Shown one piece after another: positions 46,831 to 57,245 of a stretch of 64,000 nt of DNA. The DNA lies in NCBI GenBank assembly GCA_025201375.1, contig JAIWZP010000019.1, positions 62,001 through 126,000 of the forward strand. Reading direction: 5' to 3'. Below the pieces are notes generated by a model that was given only the letters and a program-made list of their open reading frames with translations, was not told where the DNA came from and made no database searches. The stretch comes from Gongronella butleri (taxonomy: Eukaryota > Mucoromycota > Mucoromycetes > Mucorales > Cunninghamellaceae). The position numbers and the translations under genes are program-made. The first letter of the stretch is position 1. The number at the start of each line of letters is the position of its first letter.

Positions 46831-47102
46831 GGTCCATTAGCATATTCACTGCCTTGTTTTCATCGCGCGTAGGAATATTAGCAAATAGACAAAGAGGGAG
46901 GAACATGAACAAGTAAAAAAAAAAAAGGGGGGGAGAGATATAGGCAAATAGACATACAGGGAGGAATATGGACAAGTAAAAATACGGACAAGTAAAAAAA
47001 GGGAGGAATATGGACAAGTAAAAAAAAAAAAAAAAAGCAGAGGAAGATGTGGAAGTAAAAAAAAAAAAGGAATCGATGGAGGAATATGGCGGGGGAAACA
47101 CG
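46831..47102. other. Purine-rich imperfect tandem stretch
   Basis: Repeated motif GGAGGAATATGGACAAGTAAA with A-runs, about 46890-47095, on the 3' side of the accessory gene. No gene. Confidence 0.6.
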
Positions 47103-47930
47103 TCAGAGAGAACGTTGTCGGCATGGGCTCCGGCAGTGGAACAGGTTTGCAATTTCGTTGTCCTTAAGAATCTGTGCCGCTGACAGCATCCGGACGTCCG
47201 CGCTAAATGGTGACTCGCCAACATAAATGTGGGTGATTGATGGATGCTGATTTAAAAACGCACGGAGATCCTGAGGGTCGGTTGTGAGGCCCGCGAAATC
47301 GCGTATTACGAGGATGACTTGCTGCCGTGTCTTCTTGAGAAACTTGATCGTGGTTTGGGTATTGCCGTCGCCGAGGCGTTGCTGCTGGTCGATGTCTCGG
47401 GATGAGATGGATGACGATGACTTTGAGCTCCACGACACGTAGACCTTCTGAACTTTGCTGCGCGACTTGATTTTCTGAACCATGCCGTCAAGAAGCTCCT
47501 CGCGTTTGTCGCCGTCGCATTGTGGCTGGGAGGATTTGCGCGCGTATCCAATGACTGTAAAGCCGCTTTTCTTCATTGCTGAAAGGTGGAGCGCGTATTC
47601 CGCGTCTTTCTTGCTAATCATTTGCAAGACGTTGCTTAAAATAATGATTTATGAGATCAAAGTCACTTTTCATTTCTCTCTTTTTTCTTTACGCTGAAAG
47701 TCTGGTCGAAGCACACTGCAAGAGTAAACGGTCTTGTTTTTCACGCGACGGGAGGGTGCCACGAGGCAATTTGCGTGCCTCTTCCCCATCATGCTGGAAA
47801 AGGCATTCAACGACATTTTTGCCATGACTGGTGACAATAATGGAAGCAGGGACTCCCGGATTGCGGCGGTGGTGGTCTCGATGCTATCGTACTGGCTGCG
47901 CAGGCCTAACGTATCTGTAATTTTGCGCAA
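47103..47930 (-). CDS. Accessory protein with recombinase-like GYARKS motif, unrecognised; 5' end uncertain
   Basis: Two coding exons. The 3' exon encodes FTVIGYARKSSQ, KVYVSWSSKSS, SSRDIDQQ, QVILVIRDFAGLTTDPQDL and SITHIYV before stopping at 47103. The text GYAR-S followed by a strand pair (VYVS; VILVIRD) is reminiscent of the N-terminal fold of serine recombinases, but the match is weak and may be chance. The 5' exon (open from 47930; first ATG 47825) ends at 47693 with donor GTAAAG. Joining to an acceptor at 47580 keeps frame (intron 47692-47579). However, bases 47634-47579 also read as protein (ISKKDAEYALHLSAMKKS), conserved in the decayed copy at 48.3 kb; using them needs a one-base frame change. 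So this copy may itself be damaged. Repeat RB lies just upstream in opposite orientation. Confidence 0.5.
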
Positions 47931-48012
47931 TAAAGTATTTGGCTGGTAAGACGCTTTAATCTCTTGCTAGATGCCCAGGAAGTGATCTTAGAGAGTGTTA
48001 CGCGTTGCCCCT

Positions 48013-48310
48013 GAATGTAAAATTTAATTTAGAATTGAATGGTGTTACTTTTGTGCCTCGCGCTCTTAGTAAAACGCGCAAAATCGCACATTTGCCGCCA
48101 AATGTCGTAAAGTGCAATTTACTCGAAATTTTATCAAGTCACCGGACACCGTGTGAGATATTTATTCAATACTAAATTAAATTTTGCAGTGGGCACGCAG
48201 AACAAAAATACCATCAAGCAGTTTCTGAGGCACTTCCATGAGAACAAACCGTAAAATTTGAGCCAAATCGCTAATAGTACTCAAAATCCAGCAATTGGAC
48301 GTGCAATTTG
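48013..48310 (+). repeat. Dispersed repeat RB, copy 2
   Basis: Block order equals copy 1 at 13038-13375: TGTAAAATTT, GAAT.GAATGGT.TTACTTT, GGACACCGTGTGAGA, TAAATTAAATTTT, GAACAAACCG, CTCAAAATCCAGCAATT. It is followed at once by coding homology of the decayed gene. Confidence 0.8.
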
Positions 48311-48318
48311 AATAAAAA

Positions 48319-48860
48319 ATGGTGCCGAGTACGCACTCCATGTCGCTGCGATGAAAAAAAGCAAAGATTCAAGTTCATTGGATAATATTCTCAAAAGTCG
48401 ACCCAGCATCCCAGCCCCATTGTGATTACGTCATGAAAGTAGCTTCTTATCAGCATGATCCACTTGATAAATCAAGCCAGTCACGTAGCAAGGTCGACAA
48501 GATGTATGCGTCGTGAAGCTCTATGCTATCTTTGCCCATATTATTCCGAGACACTGATCAGGACCAAACTATCGGCGACGGCAACACCTAGGGCTTCATC
48601 AAGTTTGTCAAGAAGATGCGCCGGCGCGTCATCATCGCCGTGATACGCGACTTCACAGGCCCGAGCACAAACCCACAAGACGTCCGCGACTCGGATGTTT
48701 TGAAACAACACTCGGCCATTACTCATGTGTATGTTGATCAATCCCCGTTTGATGCCGATGTGTCAATCTGTCGGCTTCGCAGATCATCAAAAACGACGAA
48801 ATTGCATGCCTCCTTGACTGCCGCCATCAATAACAATGAAAATTGCACGCCTCTTTGACT
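48319..48860 (+). pseudogene. Decayed paralogue of the 47.1-kb accessory gene
   Basis: Translated comparison with the minus-strand gene: AEYALHVAAMKKS versus AEYALHLSAMKKS; SKVDKMYAS then stop then SS versus SKVQKVYVSWSS; RDTDQDQTIGDGNT then stop versus RDIDQQQRLGDGNT; VIIAVIRDFTGPSTNPQDVR versus VILVIRDFAGLTTDPQDLR; SAITHVYVDQSPFDADV versus SITHIYVGESPFSADV. A one-base frame change near 48764 restores NLSASQIIKNDEIA versus MLSAAQILKDNEIA. Two in-frame stops (TGA near 48513, TAG near 48590) plus the shift mark it as a pseudogene. Most differences are at third codon positions, so the common ancestor was coding. A 25-bp tandem duplication (TTGCA.GCCTC.TTGACTGCCGCC) ends it. Confidence 0.8.
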
Positions 48861-49792
48861 GCCGCCGACCATGTTCTTGTTGCCTTTTTTTTCTCCAACA
48901 TTAGTTACGTGTTTTTTTACTTTTCCATATTTCTCTTCTGATTACGTGTTTGTTTTTACTTCTTAGTATTGAATAAAACCCCTGGCTCATGATTGTCTTG
49001 TTGTATCCCAACACTTGATGTCTTTATAATTGAAAAAGACGCATTCGGGATCATCGCAGCGCGGTCTCGACGCAGTGGGGCTCAAAGGTGTTCTAGAAAT
49101 CTGGCAAAAGCTATCCACGGAATGGGCAAGCTTTGGAATTGCGTCTAAAACATTAATATTTGAGATTTTTTGGAATCGTTTGATCGTTTTTCGACAAATT
49201 TGCTACCTGTATGAAATTTATTCTTTGGATCAATGGTTCCATGCATTCTCTTTTGAATGAGCCCACACTTGCAACATTACGATCACGAAACGGCGCGCAA
49301 TAGCGGATTTCGAATTCAAACGAGTGCAATCAATGATTTAAAAGTGGTGAAAGATTTGCGCGGGCGCGTCTAAAAGACGCCCAACAGCTGCCGATTTGAA
49401 TGCTCAAGATATTTTCTGGCCCTTTCATGCACCAAGGGGCAATTTGGAGACAATTCCCAATTTTGAGACGCTCCTTTGATAAGCAAGATTGAAAAAGGGA
49501 GCGCGAACAAATGGACTTTTCGTCACGAGACTGGCCCGCCTTTTTCTTTTTAAAGGCACGCTGATGCGTGCAGCCAGACGCTACTGAAATGTCCCGTTGT
49601 GTGCGTCCGGTGATTATTTTCAATTTTGCAAATGTTGCATCGGTCAAGCAGGTGTTTTTTTTCTTCTCATTTTTGCTGCATATGCGCCCGTTTGACCGAT
49701 ACAGCCTATATTGGAACTTCTTTATATTTTTGTACGAAAAAAAAAACAATGTATTGGTATGATCTAGAGTGAGGAAAAGAAGGGAAAAAAAT
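48861..49792. other. Spacer without recognised gene
   Basis: A 76-codon frame at 49030-49260 has no recognised domain. T-runs near 48880 and 49650. Nothing else called. Confidence 0.5.
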
Positions 49793-51871
49793 CTATGCTT
49801 CGAGAGCCAATTGATCCATGTCTTGCTCCGAGTAGCCGAGCAGGTTGAGGACGTATTTGAGACTCTTTTGGTTGATGCGTGCGCGCGCCTCCTTTTGGAC
49901 CTTTGGCTTGGCATTGAAGGCGATGCCGAGACCGGCCTTGCTGAGCATCCACAAGTCGTTGGCACCGTCGCCGACGGCAATCACCTGGTTCAGCGTCACA
50001 CCTTCACTTTGTGCAATCACTTCCAGCAATTCGGCCTTGCGAATGCCATCCACAATAGGGCCCGTCGTCTCACCCGTCAATGTCAATCCGTCCGATGACA
50101 CCTTGAGCTAAAACAGGAAAAAGAGGGCGTCAGCTAAAGAAAAAAATCGCCATTTTTCACAAAAACGCGCCGCATCACGTAATTAAAAGCTCTCTGACGC
50201 GTTTTCACCATCCTACCGTATTGGCAAAGGCGTAATCAAGCCCCAATTCGGCCTTGACGTAGTTGGCGAGGGGCATGAAGCCACCGCTGATGACGGCGAG
50301 CTTGAAACCAAGCTTCTTGAGGGCCAGACACAAGAATCGCGCGCCCTCGGTGAACGTGAGCACCTTTTTAACATCCTCGATGACGCTGACGCTCGTGCCC
50401 TTGAGCAGCGCGACGCGACGCGTGAGCGATTCCTTGAAATCGATGCCACCGTTCATAGCTTCTTCCGTGATCGCCTAGTAAAAATATAAAAAAAAGGGTC
50501 GCGTCAGGCGTTCTTCATGCGTTTTGTGTTTTGCATCCGATTTGGTCTTACCGCAACCTGGTCGACGACGCCGGCATAGCGTGCAATTTCGTCAATGACT
50601 TCCTGCTGGATAAGAGTCGAGTCCATATCAAAGACGACGAGACGCTTGTTCTTGCGGAAGACGTCGTCGTGCTGCAAGGCGACGTCGGTGCCGTAGCTGG
50701 AGGACAGCTCGATGAGTTCGGCGCGCAATTGGTCCATGTCGACGGTGTTTGGCACGCTCAGCTTGAGATCGGCCGACGACAGGGTCTTTGTCTTGTCGAG
50801 GCGCGCGAGTTTTTCGACGGAGATGCGATACTTTAGGAGCAATTGGGTCCAATCGCTGAGGAACGCAGGCTGTAAGCCGTTTTGATTGAGCAAGCTGGCG
50901 GCATACTTGATTCGGCCCTGATAGGGGGCTTCTTCGAGGGACGATGGCAGATAGATGTTGTCGTCGCTGTTTTTGGCGTTTTCCTTGTTGGTGTTTCGGA
51001 CGGTGGGCTCGGTCGCCTGCGAGTCGGGCACATCAAAGGTGAGGCTCGCGTCCCATTGGCGTGCAGCCTCGGCAAGATCGCGGAAAACGGTGACATTGTC
51101 GGATTGCAGGGTGATGAGGACGCCAAAGGTGACATTGTGGTACAGACGCGACAGCATAAAGTCCTCAATGGTGCATGGATGGCGCGCCAGGCACGTGAGC
51201 ACAGCGCCAATGATATCTGTACCGTGTGGGCCGGACAAGGACACGAGGACCTTTTGATTGGGCGCGATAAAAGCTGGTGGCAGGGCGTTTGTGGGGGTCA
51301 GCTTGTATTGGGAGCGGCTGCGGTGCATGGCGGTAGGCGACGACATCTGTGGAAGGTCGCTCTGTTGGGGCTGGATGGCCTGCATGACCGTTTGCTTGAG
51401 ACGCGTCAAATCGTTGCCCTGGACAAAAGCAAGCTGTGCAACACGGTGCAAATACGGCTCCGACAGCGCAAGGCCCGAATGGCGATCATTCTTCTTGAGG
51501 ATCTTGGTGATGCCCGTGTAATTGAGGAACACGAATCGCTCGAGCGTCAAAATGTGCTGCAAAAGCTCCAATGACGGATCCGTGGCATTCACCAGTCTTT
51601 GCGACTCTTGCTGATAAAACGCATCAATCGTCTTGATGTTGGCATCCAATGACTCGATGAATTGCACCTGCAGCGATTGCAGCTGACCAAGGCGGCTGGC
51701 AACCACTTGCGCAAAGGGCAGTGCCTGTTCTTGAACGGGATCGATCTTGATCGAGTGGTTGTACACGCTGCCTTTGAGGAACAACTTGAGCCCCGTGTAG
51801 TCAATACAGTGCGAGGCATAGTCGCCAGGCAGGTGCTTCTTTTGCTCGTCCAAGTACTTGCCAAATTTCAT
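49793..51871 (-). CDS. serB: SPX-ACT-HAD fusion: phosphoserine phosphatase with N-terminal SPX domain
   Basis: Phosphoserine phosphatase releases serine and phosphate in the last step of serine synthesis. Exons 51871-50552, 50474-50217 and 50107-49793 give 630 residues. The N-terminus is an SPX domain (MKFGKYLDEQKKHLPGDY...YTGLKLFLKG... LNYTGITKILKKNDRHSG, ~1-150), the inositol-pyrophosphate sensor of phosphate homeostasis. A linker is followed by an ACT-like domain (~205-285: VLVSLSGPHGTDIIG) as in SerB, then the HAD core: VVFDMDSTLIQQEVID (nucleophile ~415, acid/base ~417), LAVISGGFMPLANYV, and GDGANDLWMLSKAGLGIAF. Catalytic motifs are complete. SPX sits in the same first exon as ACT and the nucleophile, without a splice site between them, so it is not an artefact of joining two genes. 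Start is the ATG at 51871; upstream is a purine-rich tract. Confidence 0.93.
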
Positions 51872-52244
51872 AGTCACGAAGAAGAAAAAAAAAAAAAAAG
51901 AAAAGAAAAAAAAAAAAGAAAAGAAAAAAAAGAAAGAAAAAAAAAAAAAGACGCCCTTTTTTGGGATGAGTCACTCTTTGCACGCAACCATATCGCTTGG
52001 ATGCCTCTTTTGGACGTCCGTCCTCCGCCAGCCAATCGCGTGCACGGTTGATGAGCATGATTGCAAATGATTGTAGATGCGCAGATGTTGAATTGGTCGA
52101 ATTGAGCGAATTACCATTGCAAATGGTCTGAATTGGCACGCGCTTTGCCCAGCTGGCACGATGTTTTATTAATGTCTATTGGTGGATGGGAAATCTACAA
52201 ATTGCAATCAAAAATATATACATACACACAGGGCTTAAAAAGCC
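51872..52244. other. Short spacer with purine tract
   Basis: Poly-A/G tract at 51880-51951 is the serB leader (T/C-rich on the transcribed sense). No gene in the rest. Confidence 0.5.
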
Positions 52245-53554
52245 TCAAGATCGGATGCGAGCGAGCGTGCGCAGGCGGCGCAACGAGCCTAGGAACGCGC
52301 CTGCACCAGTAAGCAATGCGGCGCCAGACACAACAGTGAATGCAATAGGGTCGTCCTCGAAATAATTTCGCAAATTCATGCCAAAGAGCGCACCATATGC
52401 GCCCACAATGCTTGTTGAGAGCGTAATCATGGTGAGCCGGATGTCAAACCACATGAGCGCGTTGCGCGACAGATCCAGGTGCAATTGCACCACGTCCTCT
52501 GTCGATCGCAGGTTGGAAATAAGCCGCGACGCCACATTGGCAATTTCCTCGGTCTGTTTGAGATATGATTCTAGCAACAGCTCCACTTCCTCATGGTCAT
52601 TGGGCTGCCGCGCGTCGCCAGAGCGCTTTGCCGTCAAGTACATCCCGGCCAGATCGTCGTCTAGAAAAAAAAATTGTCAGCCGTCTTTTTTTTTTTTCTT
52701 TTTTCAAATTTGATTTTTTTTTCTCTTACCATTCTCAAGCACGTCCTCAATGGCGTCGCGCACCGATGTGACGTCAGACTCGAATTTTGAGAGCTTTTTA
52801 GAGAGCTTAAGCAGGTCGCGCAGCCGATCGCGATTGACACCTTCCTCAATGTCGACAAGGCTCTCGAGATCGCTGAGCAGACGATTCACGGGGACTTCGA
52901 GGGCGTCCAATTCCGATTGCATGGACGATGTGACCGAAATCAAAATGGCTTCCAGTGCTCTGATGGGGAAAAAAAAAAAAACAAGATTGAGCACCATTTT
53001 TAAGACATTCGTGTAAATTTTACTTGAATTCAAAAGGCAATTGGTCATTTTTGGAGTGCAATCTGTCCTGCAGGTCATGCATAAACACGCTCTGGTTGTA
53101 GCTGTCCGTGGAGCCAAAGGTGTCAAAGACAACGACCATGTCGCTCTTGAGCAAAGCGCGCATATGGCCGAAATTGATGAGAATCGCCTCGGGGCGTACC
53201 AGGATCGATGGCTTTTGATTAAATGAGCGGGTATCAATGGTGCGCAAATCACGCGGCATCAGCGAGTGCTGCTGGCAAAACTCGCTCTTTAGGATTTCCC
53301 CTGACGAGTGCTTGACATGCCCCGCCTGATCAAATTCGGTGCCTAGCAAACAGAAAACAAGCAAAATGAGCACTCAATGGCATCAAAAAAACATGAAAAA
53401 TGGACTACGGACAGCGCAGGCGCAGATCCACAGGCAGCGAGGGCAGCATGGCATAGGGTCGCGCGGGTATCATAGGGTGGATCCGGGAAGAGTGGCGCAG
53501 GGCGATCAATGGTGGACGACAACGTCGTGGTAAAGAGAGACGAAAAGCGTGCAT
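52245..53554 (-). CDS. MRS2: MRS2/LPE10-type mitochondrial Mg2+ channel (CorA superfamily)
   Basis: Inner-membrane magnesium channel. Exons 53554-53413, 53342-53024, 52959-52730 and 52660-52245 give 368 residues. The first ~45 residues are Arg-rich with almost no acidic residues (MHAFRLSLPRRCRPPL), a mitochondrial presequence. Then RLRCTEFDQAGHV, LMPRDLRTID, ILINFGHMRALLKSDMVVVFD, a helical bundle, and two C-terminal membrane helices with the signature GMN at ~324-326. Frame continuity at junction 1 needs donor GTCCGT instead of the nearby GTAGTC; the resulting CTEFD fits the family. Divergent from the MBP1-like gene across 765 bp. MRS2 versus its paralogue LPE10/MFM1 cannot be separated from sequence alone. 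Confidence 0.92.
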
Positions 53555-54319
53555 TGAAATATGTAAATGTATCCGAGAGTGTTGTGTTGCGACAAGCGTC
53601 CCCTCGTTTTGACGTTTGACAAGAAGAAGAAGAAAAAAAAAAAGCGAAGAGCAATTGTAAGCTGGCAAGGGTGCCGAAAAAAAAAGCGCGCACCCCAAGC
53701 ATGGGTGGAAAGGTCCGCTTTTGCCTTTTTTGGGCTCGGGGGGTTACCATGGCAACGGGTTTTCGCTTGGCTTTGGCCTTGCCATGGCAAAACGATAGTA
53801 AAAACGCGCTTTTCACGCCATTGGTCTCGTAAATCGGCAAAAAACACGTCCATTGCGGTACTTTGCCGCGCAAGACGCGTGACGCGTGGCTCAAGCGCGG
53901 TTGTGGACGCGTGGAAGCACACAGCGTGGGTCCAAACCCAAGCCGGTTGCCAAAAACAGTCGGCGTGGCGCCGCTGACCAATGAGAAAATAATCCACGCG
54001 TGGGGCCCAAAGCAGCTTTTGCTTTTTTTTTTCTCTCTCGCTCTTTTCTCTCTTTTTTTTTATTCCTTTTCGTCCCAAAGCACGGTCGTTGTTGCACTTT
54101 TTTTTTTATCTTTTTTTGCATTTCGTCGCGCTATCTCCTTTTGAATAGTCTCAGTACGCGCCGCACTCCCCTCCAGCTTTCTTCAGGTTAGGTGAGGGAC
54201 CACGAGAACAACACGAGAAAAAAAGCGTGACCGATTCTGAACAAAAAGGAAGCAAAACAACTGACCGTCTCGTTGATTAGACCCACACCAGCGCTCAACC
54301 TTGTCTATTCTACGTAAAA
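53555..54319. promoter_or_regulatory. Divergent intergenic region with four ACGCGT boxes
   Basis: ACGCGT (MluI cell-cycle box) at 53875-53880, 53882-53887, 53907-53912 and 53996-54001, upstream of the gene for an MBP1-like factor whose yeast relative binds exactly this hexamer. A long pyrimidine leader follows to 54130. The hexamer also occurs elsewhere in the window, so only the clustering is suggestive. Confidence 0.5.
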
Positions 54320-56803
54320 ATGTCAAAAGCCAATCGTATCTACACGGCGGTATATTCTGGTACACCCGTCTTTGAAATGCTGGTGGACGACGTGGCTATT
54401 ATGCGACGACGCACGGATGCCTACATGAATGCCACGCAAATTCTCAAAATTGCCAACCTCGACAAGGGCCGCCGCACAAAGGTCTTAGAAAAGGAGATAT
54501 TGACCGGTGTGTATGAAAAGGTCCAAGGCGGCTATGGAAAGTTCCAAGGCACATGGTATGGAGAATCAGGAAAAAAAAAAAAAAAGTAGAAAAAAGCACC
54601 CTCCACCGTCACCCAATTCCTCAACTTGTCTTTTTCTTTCTTAGGATCCCAATGAAGACGTCGATTGAATTGGCGCAACGATATCATGTGTACGAGAAGA
54701 TTCGACCGATGATCGAGTTTGATCCTGAGCAGGCGGGCAATTTGGAGGAAAAGCCGTTTTATGGCAAGGACGAATATCGACAGCCGCGCAAGAAACGCGA
54801 TAATGGGGGCCCATCGGCTTCACCCAGCAAAAAGCAACGCATTCTTCCGCCGCCCAATTTGGCACCGTCGCCAAACGACAATCCGGCGGATGGGCCCAAT
54901 CGCACGCTGCTCATGTCCATCTTTTTGTCCGACGACACGAGCAATGTGGGCGACATTCTGCGCCAGGCGCACAACCTCAACATTGACATGGTGCTCGACG
55001 AGCAAGGCAACACGGCTTTGCATTGGGCGGCTTCGTTGGCGCGTGTCGAGACCATTGAGCAGCTAATTGCGCACCATGCCAACGTGTCGCAGCGCAATTA
55101 TGCCGGCGAGACCCCGCTCATGCGCACGGTCGCCGCCACAAACAGTTTTGACCGCGATTGCTTCCGCAAGATCGTCAAGATTCTAGAGCCGTCGCTACCC
55201 ACGCGCGATAAGAACCAGCGCACCATCCTGCACCACACAAGCCTCACCGCAGGTATTCACGGACGCGTCAATGCTGCCCTCTACTATATGCACCATCTGC
55301 TTCACACCATCCAGTCCTCGCCGGATCCAAAGGCGCTTCTCGATGCCCAGGATGACCAGGGCGACACCGCACTCAACATGGCGGCTCGTTTGCACTGCGA
55401 CCGCATGATTGAGCTTCTCGCAACCGCAGGTGCAAACCCAGACATCGAAAACAACCTTGGTCTTTCATCAAAAGCCTATTCGTCCGGCGAAACCGTACGA
55501 AAAATTGAAAAAAAAACAAAAAAAAGGCCATTCTCACTCATCCACCACTTTTTATTTGTTAATTTGCTAGGACACGTCGTCCATCACACAAAGCCTTGGT
55601 CATTCCATGGAGCCAATGGTGATTGATCAAGATGCCGCGTCGACGTCATCGGCAAATGCACCTGCAGGTGCTGCGGACGCGGCCTCCGCCACCTCCGCAC
55701 AGCCGACGGAGAAACGACCTGTCCTTACAAGCCCAAGTCAGCGGGGCAAAGAAATTGTGGCGAGTAAGTATTCCCCCTTCCGCCAACCCTTTTTTTTTTG
55801 TCATTTTCTCTGTGTTTTTGCAATTTTTCCTTTTTTTCCCTTTTTTTTCTTCTCACAAATATTTTTTTTCATAGCCGTGCAAAAGATTGTGGATGCGCTG
55901 GACCAAGAGTACGGCGGTATGCTGCAGGAGCGCGAGCAGCAGCTCAAGGACGTGCAAGAAACGCTTGATAAGACAAATTTGGAGCTCGAATCGACGCGGA
56001 AAGATCTGGAGAAGCGGCAGGAGGAGTCACAGCTGCTTGCGGAAGGGCAGCAAAAGGTGCGCAATCTACAGCAAGCTCTGGACGCGAGCTGGGCCGACCT
56101 GGAAGCACTTTTGCGTAAAAACAACGAGGTGTTGGACAAGCAGGTCGTCCTGGGCTTTGACGTCGACAAGGACATTGATGCCGAGCTAGACGCACCGCAA
56201 CCAAGCGCCGACGAAGACAAGGAAAAGTACATGATGCAGCTAAAGGCGCGCGTTCTGGCCTACACGGTTAACAACGACACGCTGCAAACGTATCTCGACG
56301 AGCTGCGTGCAGAGACCGCGGAAAAGGAGCTGCAGTGCAAGCGCCTGATCGCCGCATGCTGCAATTTACCCATGGACAAGATCGACGATCTCGTCGAGCC
56401 CCTGACCTTGGCCATTGAGAGCGATCCTCCTGATCTCGATCTGGCGCGCGTCATCGGCTTCATGGAAAAGATCCGGCGCCAGGGCGCCTTCCCCGAAGGC
56501 CACCCACCACCATCCGCGACGGCGACATCAGCGCTATCCTCTGCCGCTGACGCCACGTCGACACCACCACCACCGCAAATGACTACTACACAACATACCA
56601 ACGCGGGCCCTCCGTCGTCCGCATCGGCCGCCTCCTCGTCGCCACCAAAGTCAGGCGCAAATGGACCTTCCACCCCACGCTCCTCCGCCGCCATGGCTGC
56701 CGCTGCGTCAACGACCATGCCAACCTCCGTCACGTCCCCGGCAATGAGCCATATCCGTGGCTCGTCCGTCCTTACACCTCCTCCCCAAAGTACACAGCAA
56801 TAA
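54320..56803 (+). CDS. MBP1: APSES/ankyrin cell-cycle transcription factor (MBP1/SWI4/Res type)
   Basis: DNA-binding subunit of the MBF/SBF-like G1/S factor. Exons 54320-54555, 54645-55494, 55571-55763 and 55875-56803 give 735 residues. The KilA-N/APSES domain comes first (~1-105: MRRRTDAYMNATQILKIA, KGRRTKVLEKEI, GKFQGTWIPMKTSIELA). A basic stretch (PRKKRDNGG, SKKQRI) could be the nuclear signal. Ankyrin repeats follow (~215-385: DEQGNTALHWAAS, DQGDTALNMAAR), then a coiled coil (~485-570) and a Ser/Pro/Ala-rich tail. Domain order matches Mbp1/Swi4. Residue Trp of GTW is split by intron 1. AATAAA is at 56993. The upstream ACGCGT cluster hints at self-regulation. Confidence 0.95.
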
Positions 56804-56992
56804 TCATTCTCACTCCCCTCGCCCTCCCGCCTCCCCTCACCTTTTTTTTTATTTGCCCCTCGCCCACTTGCAACTCTTTCTTGCTCTCATCTAACCCTTC
56901 CTTCATTTTTCGTTTTTTTTCCTATCACCCACCCGCCACCACCCCCATTCTTGTTTTTTACTTTTGCGTCTCAAAGTTGGTCAGAATTGTGC

Positions 56993-56998
56993 AATAAA
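56993..56998 (+). terminator. Poly(A) signal, MBP1-like gene
   Basis: AATAAA inside GCAATAAAAC, identical in context to the one behind the hydrolase gene at 12.8 kb. Confidence 0.5.
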
Positions 56999-57159
56999 AC
57001 AAGTGTGTGACACTGAGTATTGAAAACACGCCTGAATTCATCGAATGCGCGTTTCGGAGCACGGAGTGTCGGAGCTTGGAGGGCACGACACGCTTTTTTT
57101 TTTTTGTGCGTGTGAAGCACACACCGACTGCGTTGTTCACCACCAGTTACATACTGCGT

Positions 57160-57245
57160 TGCGACGAGTACAGTAGTGATGCAGTCTTTACTGTACGATA
57201 CGTACGTACTGTATCATACGTATGTATTATACTGTAGCCGTGTAG
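57160..57245. repeat. Cluster of ACTGTA/TACAGT and GTATCATAC palindromic words
   Basis: TACAGTAG, TACTGTACGATACGTACGTACTGTATCA (split: TACTGTACGATACG then TACGTACTGTATCA), TACGTATG and TATACTGTAG occur within 80 bases, forming nested inverted repeats. Confidence 0.7.
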
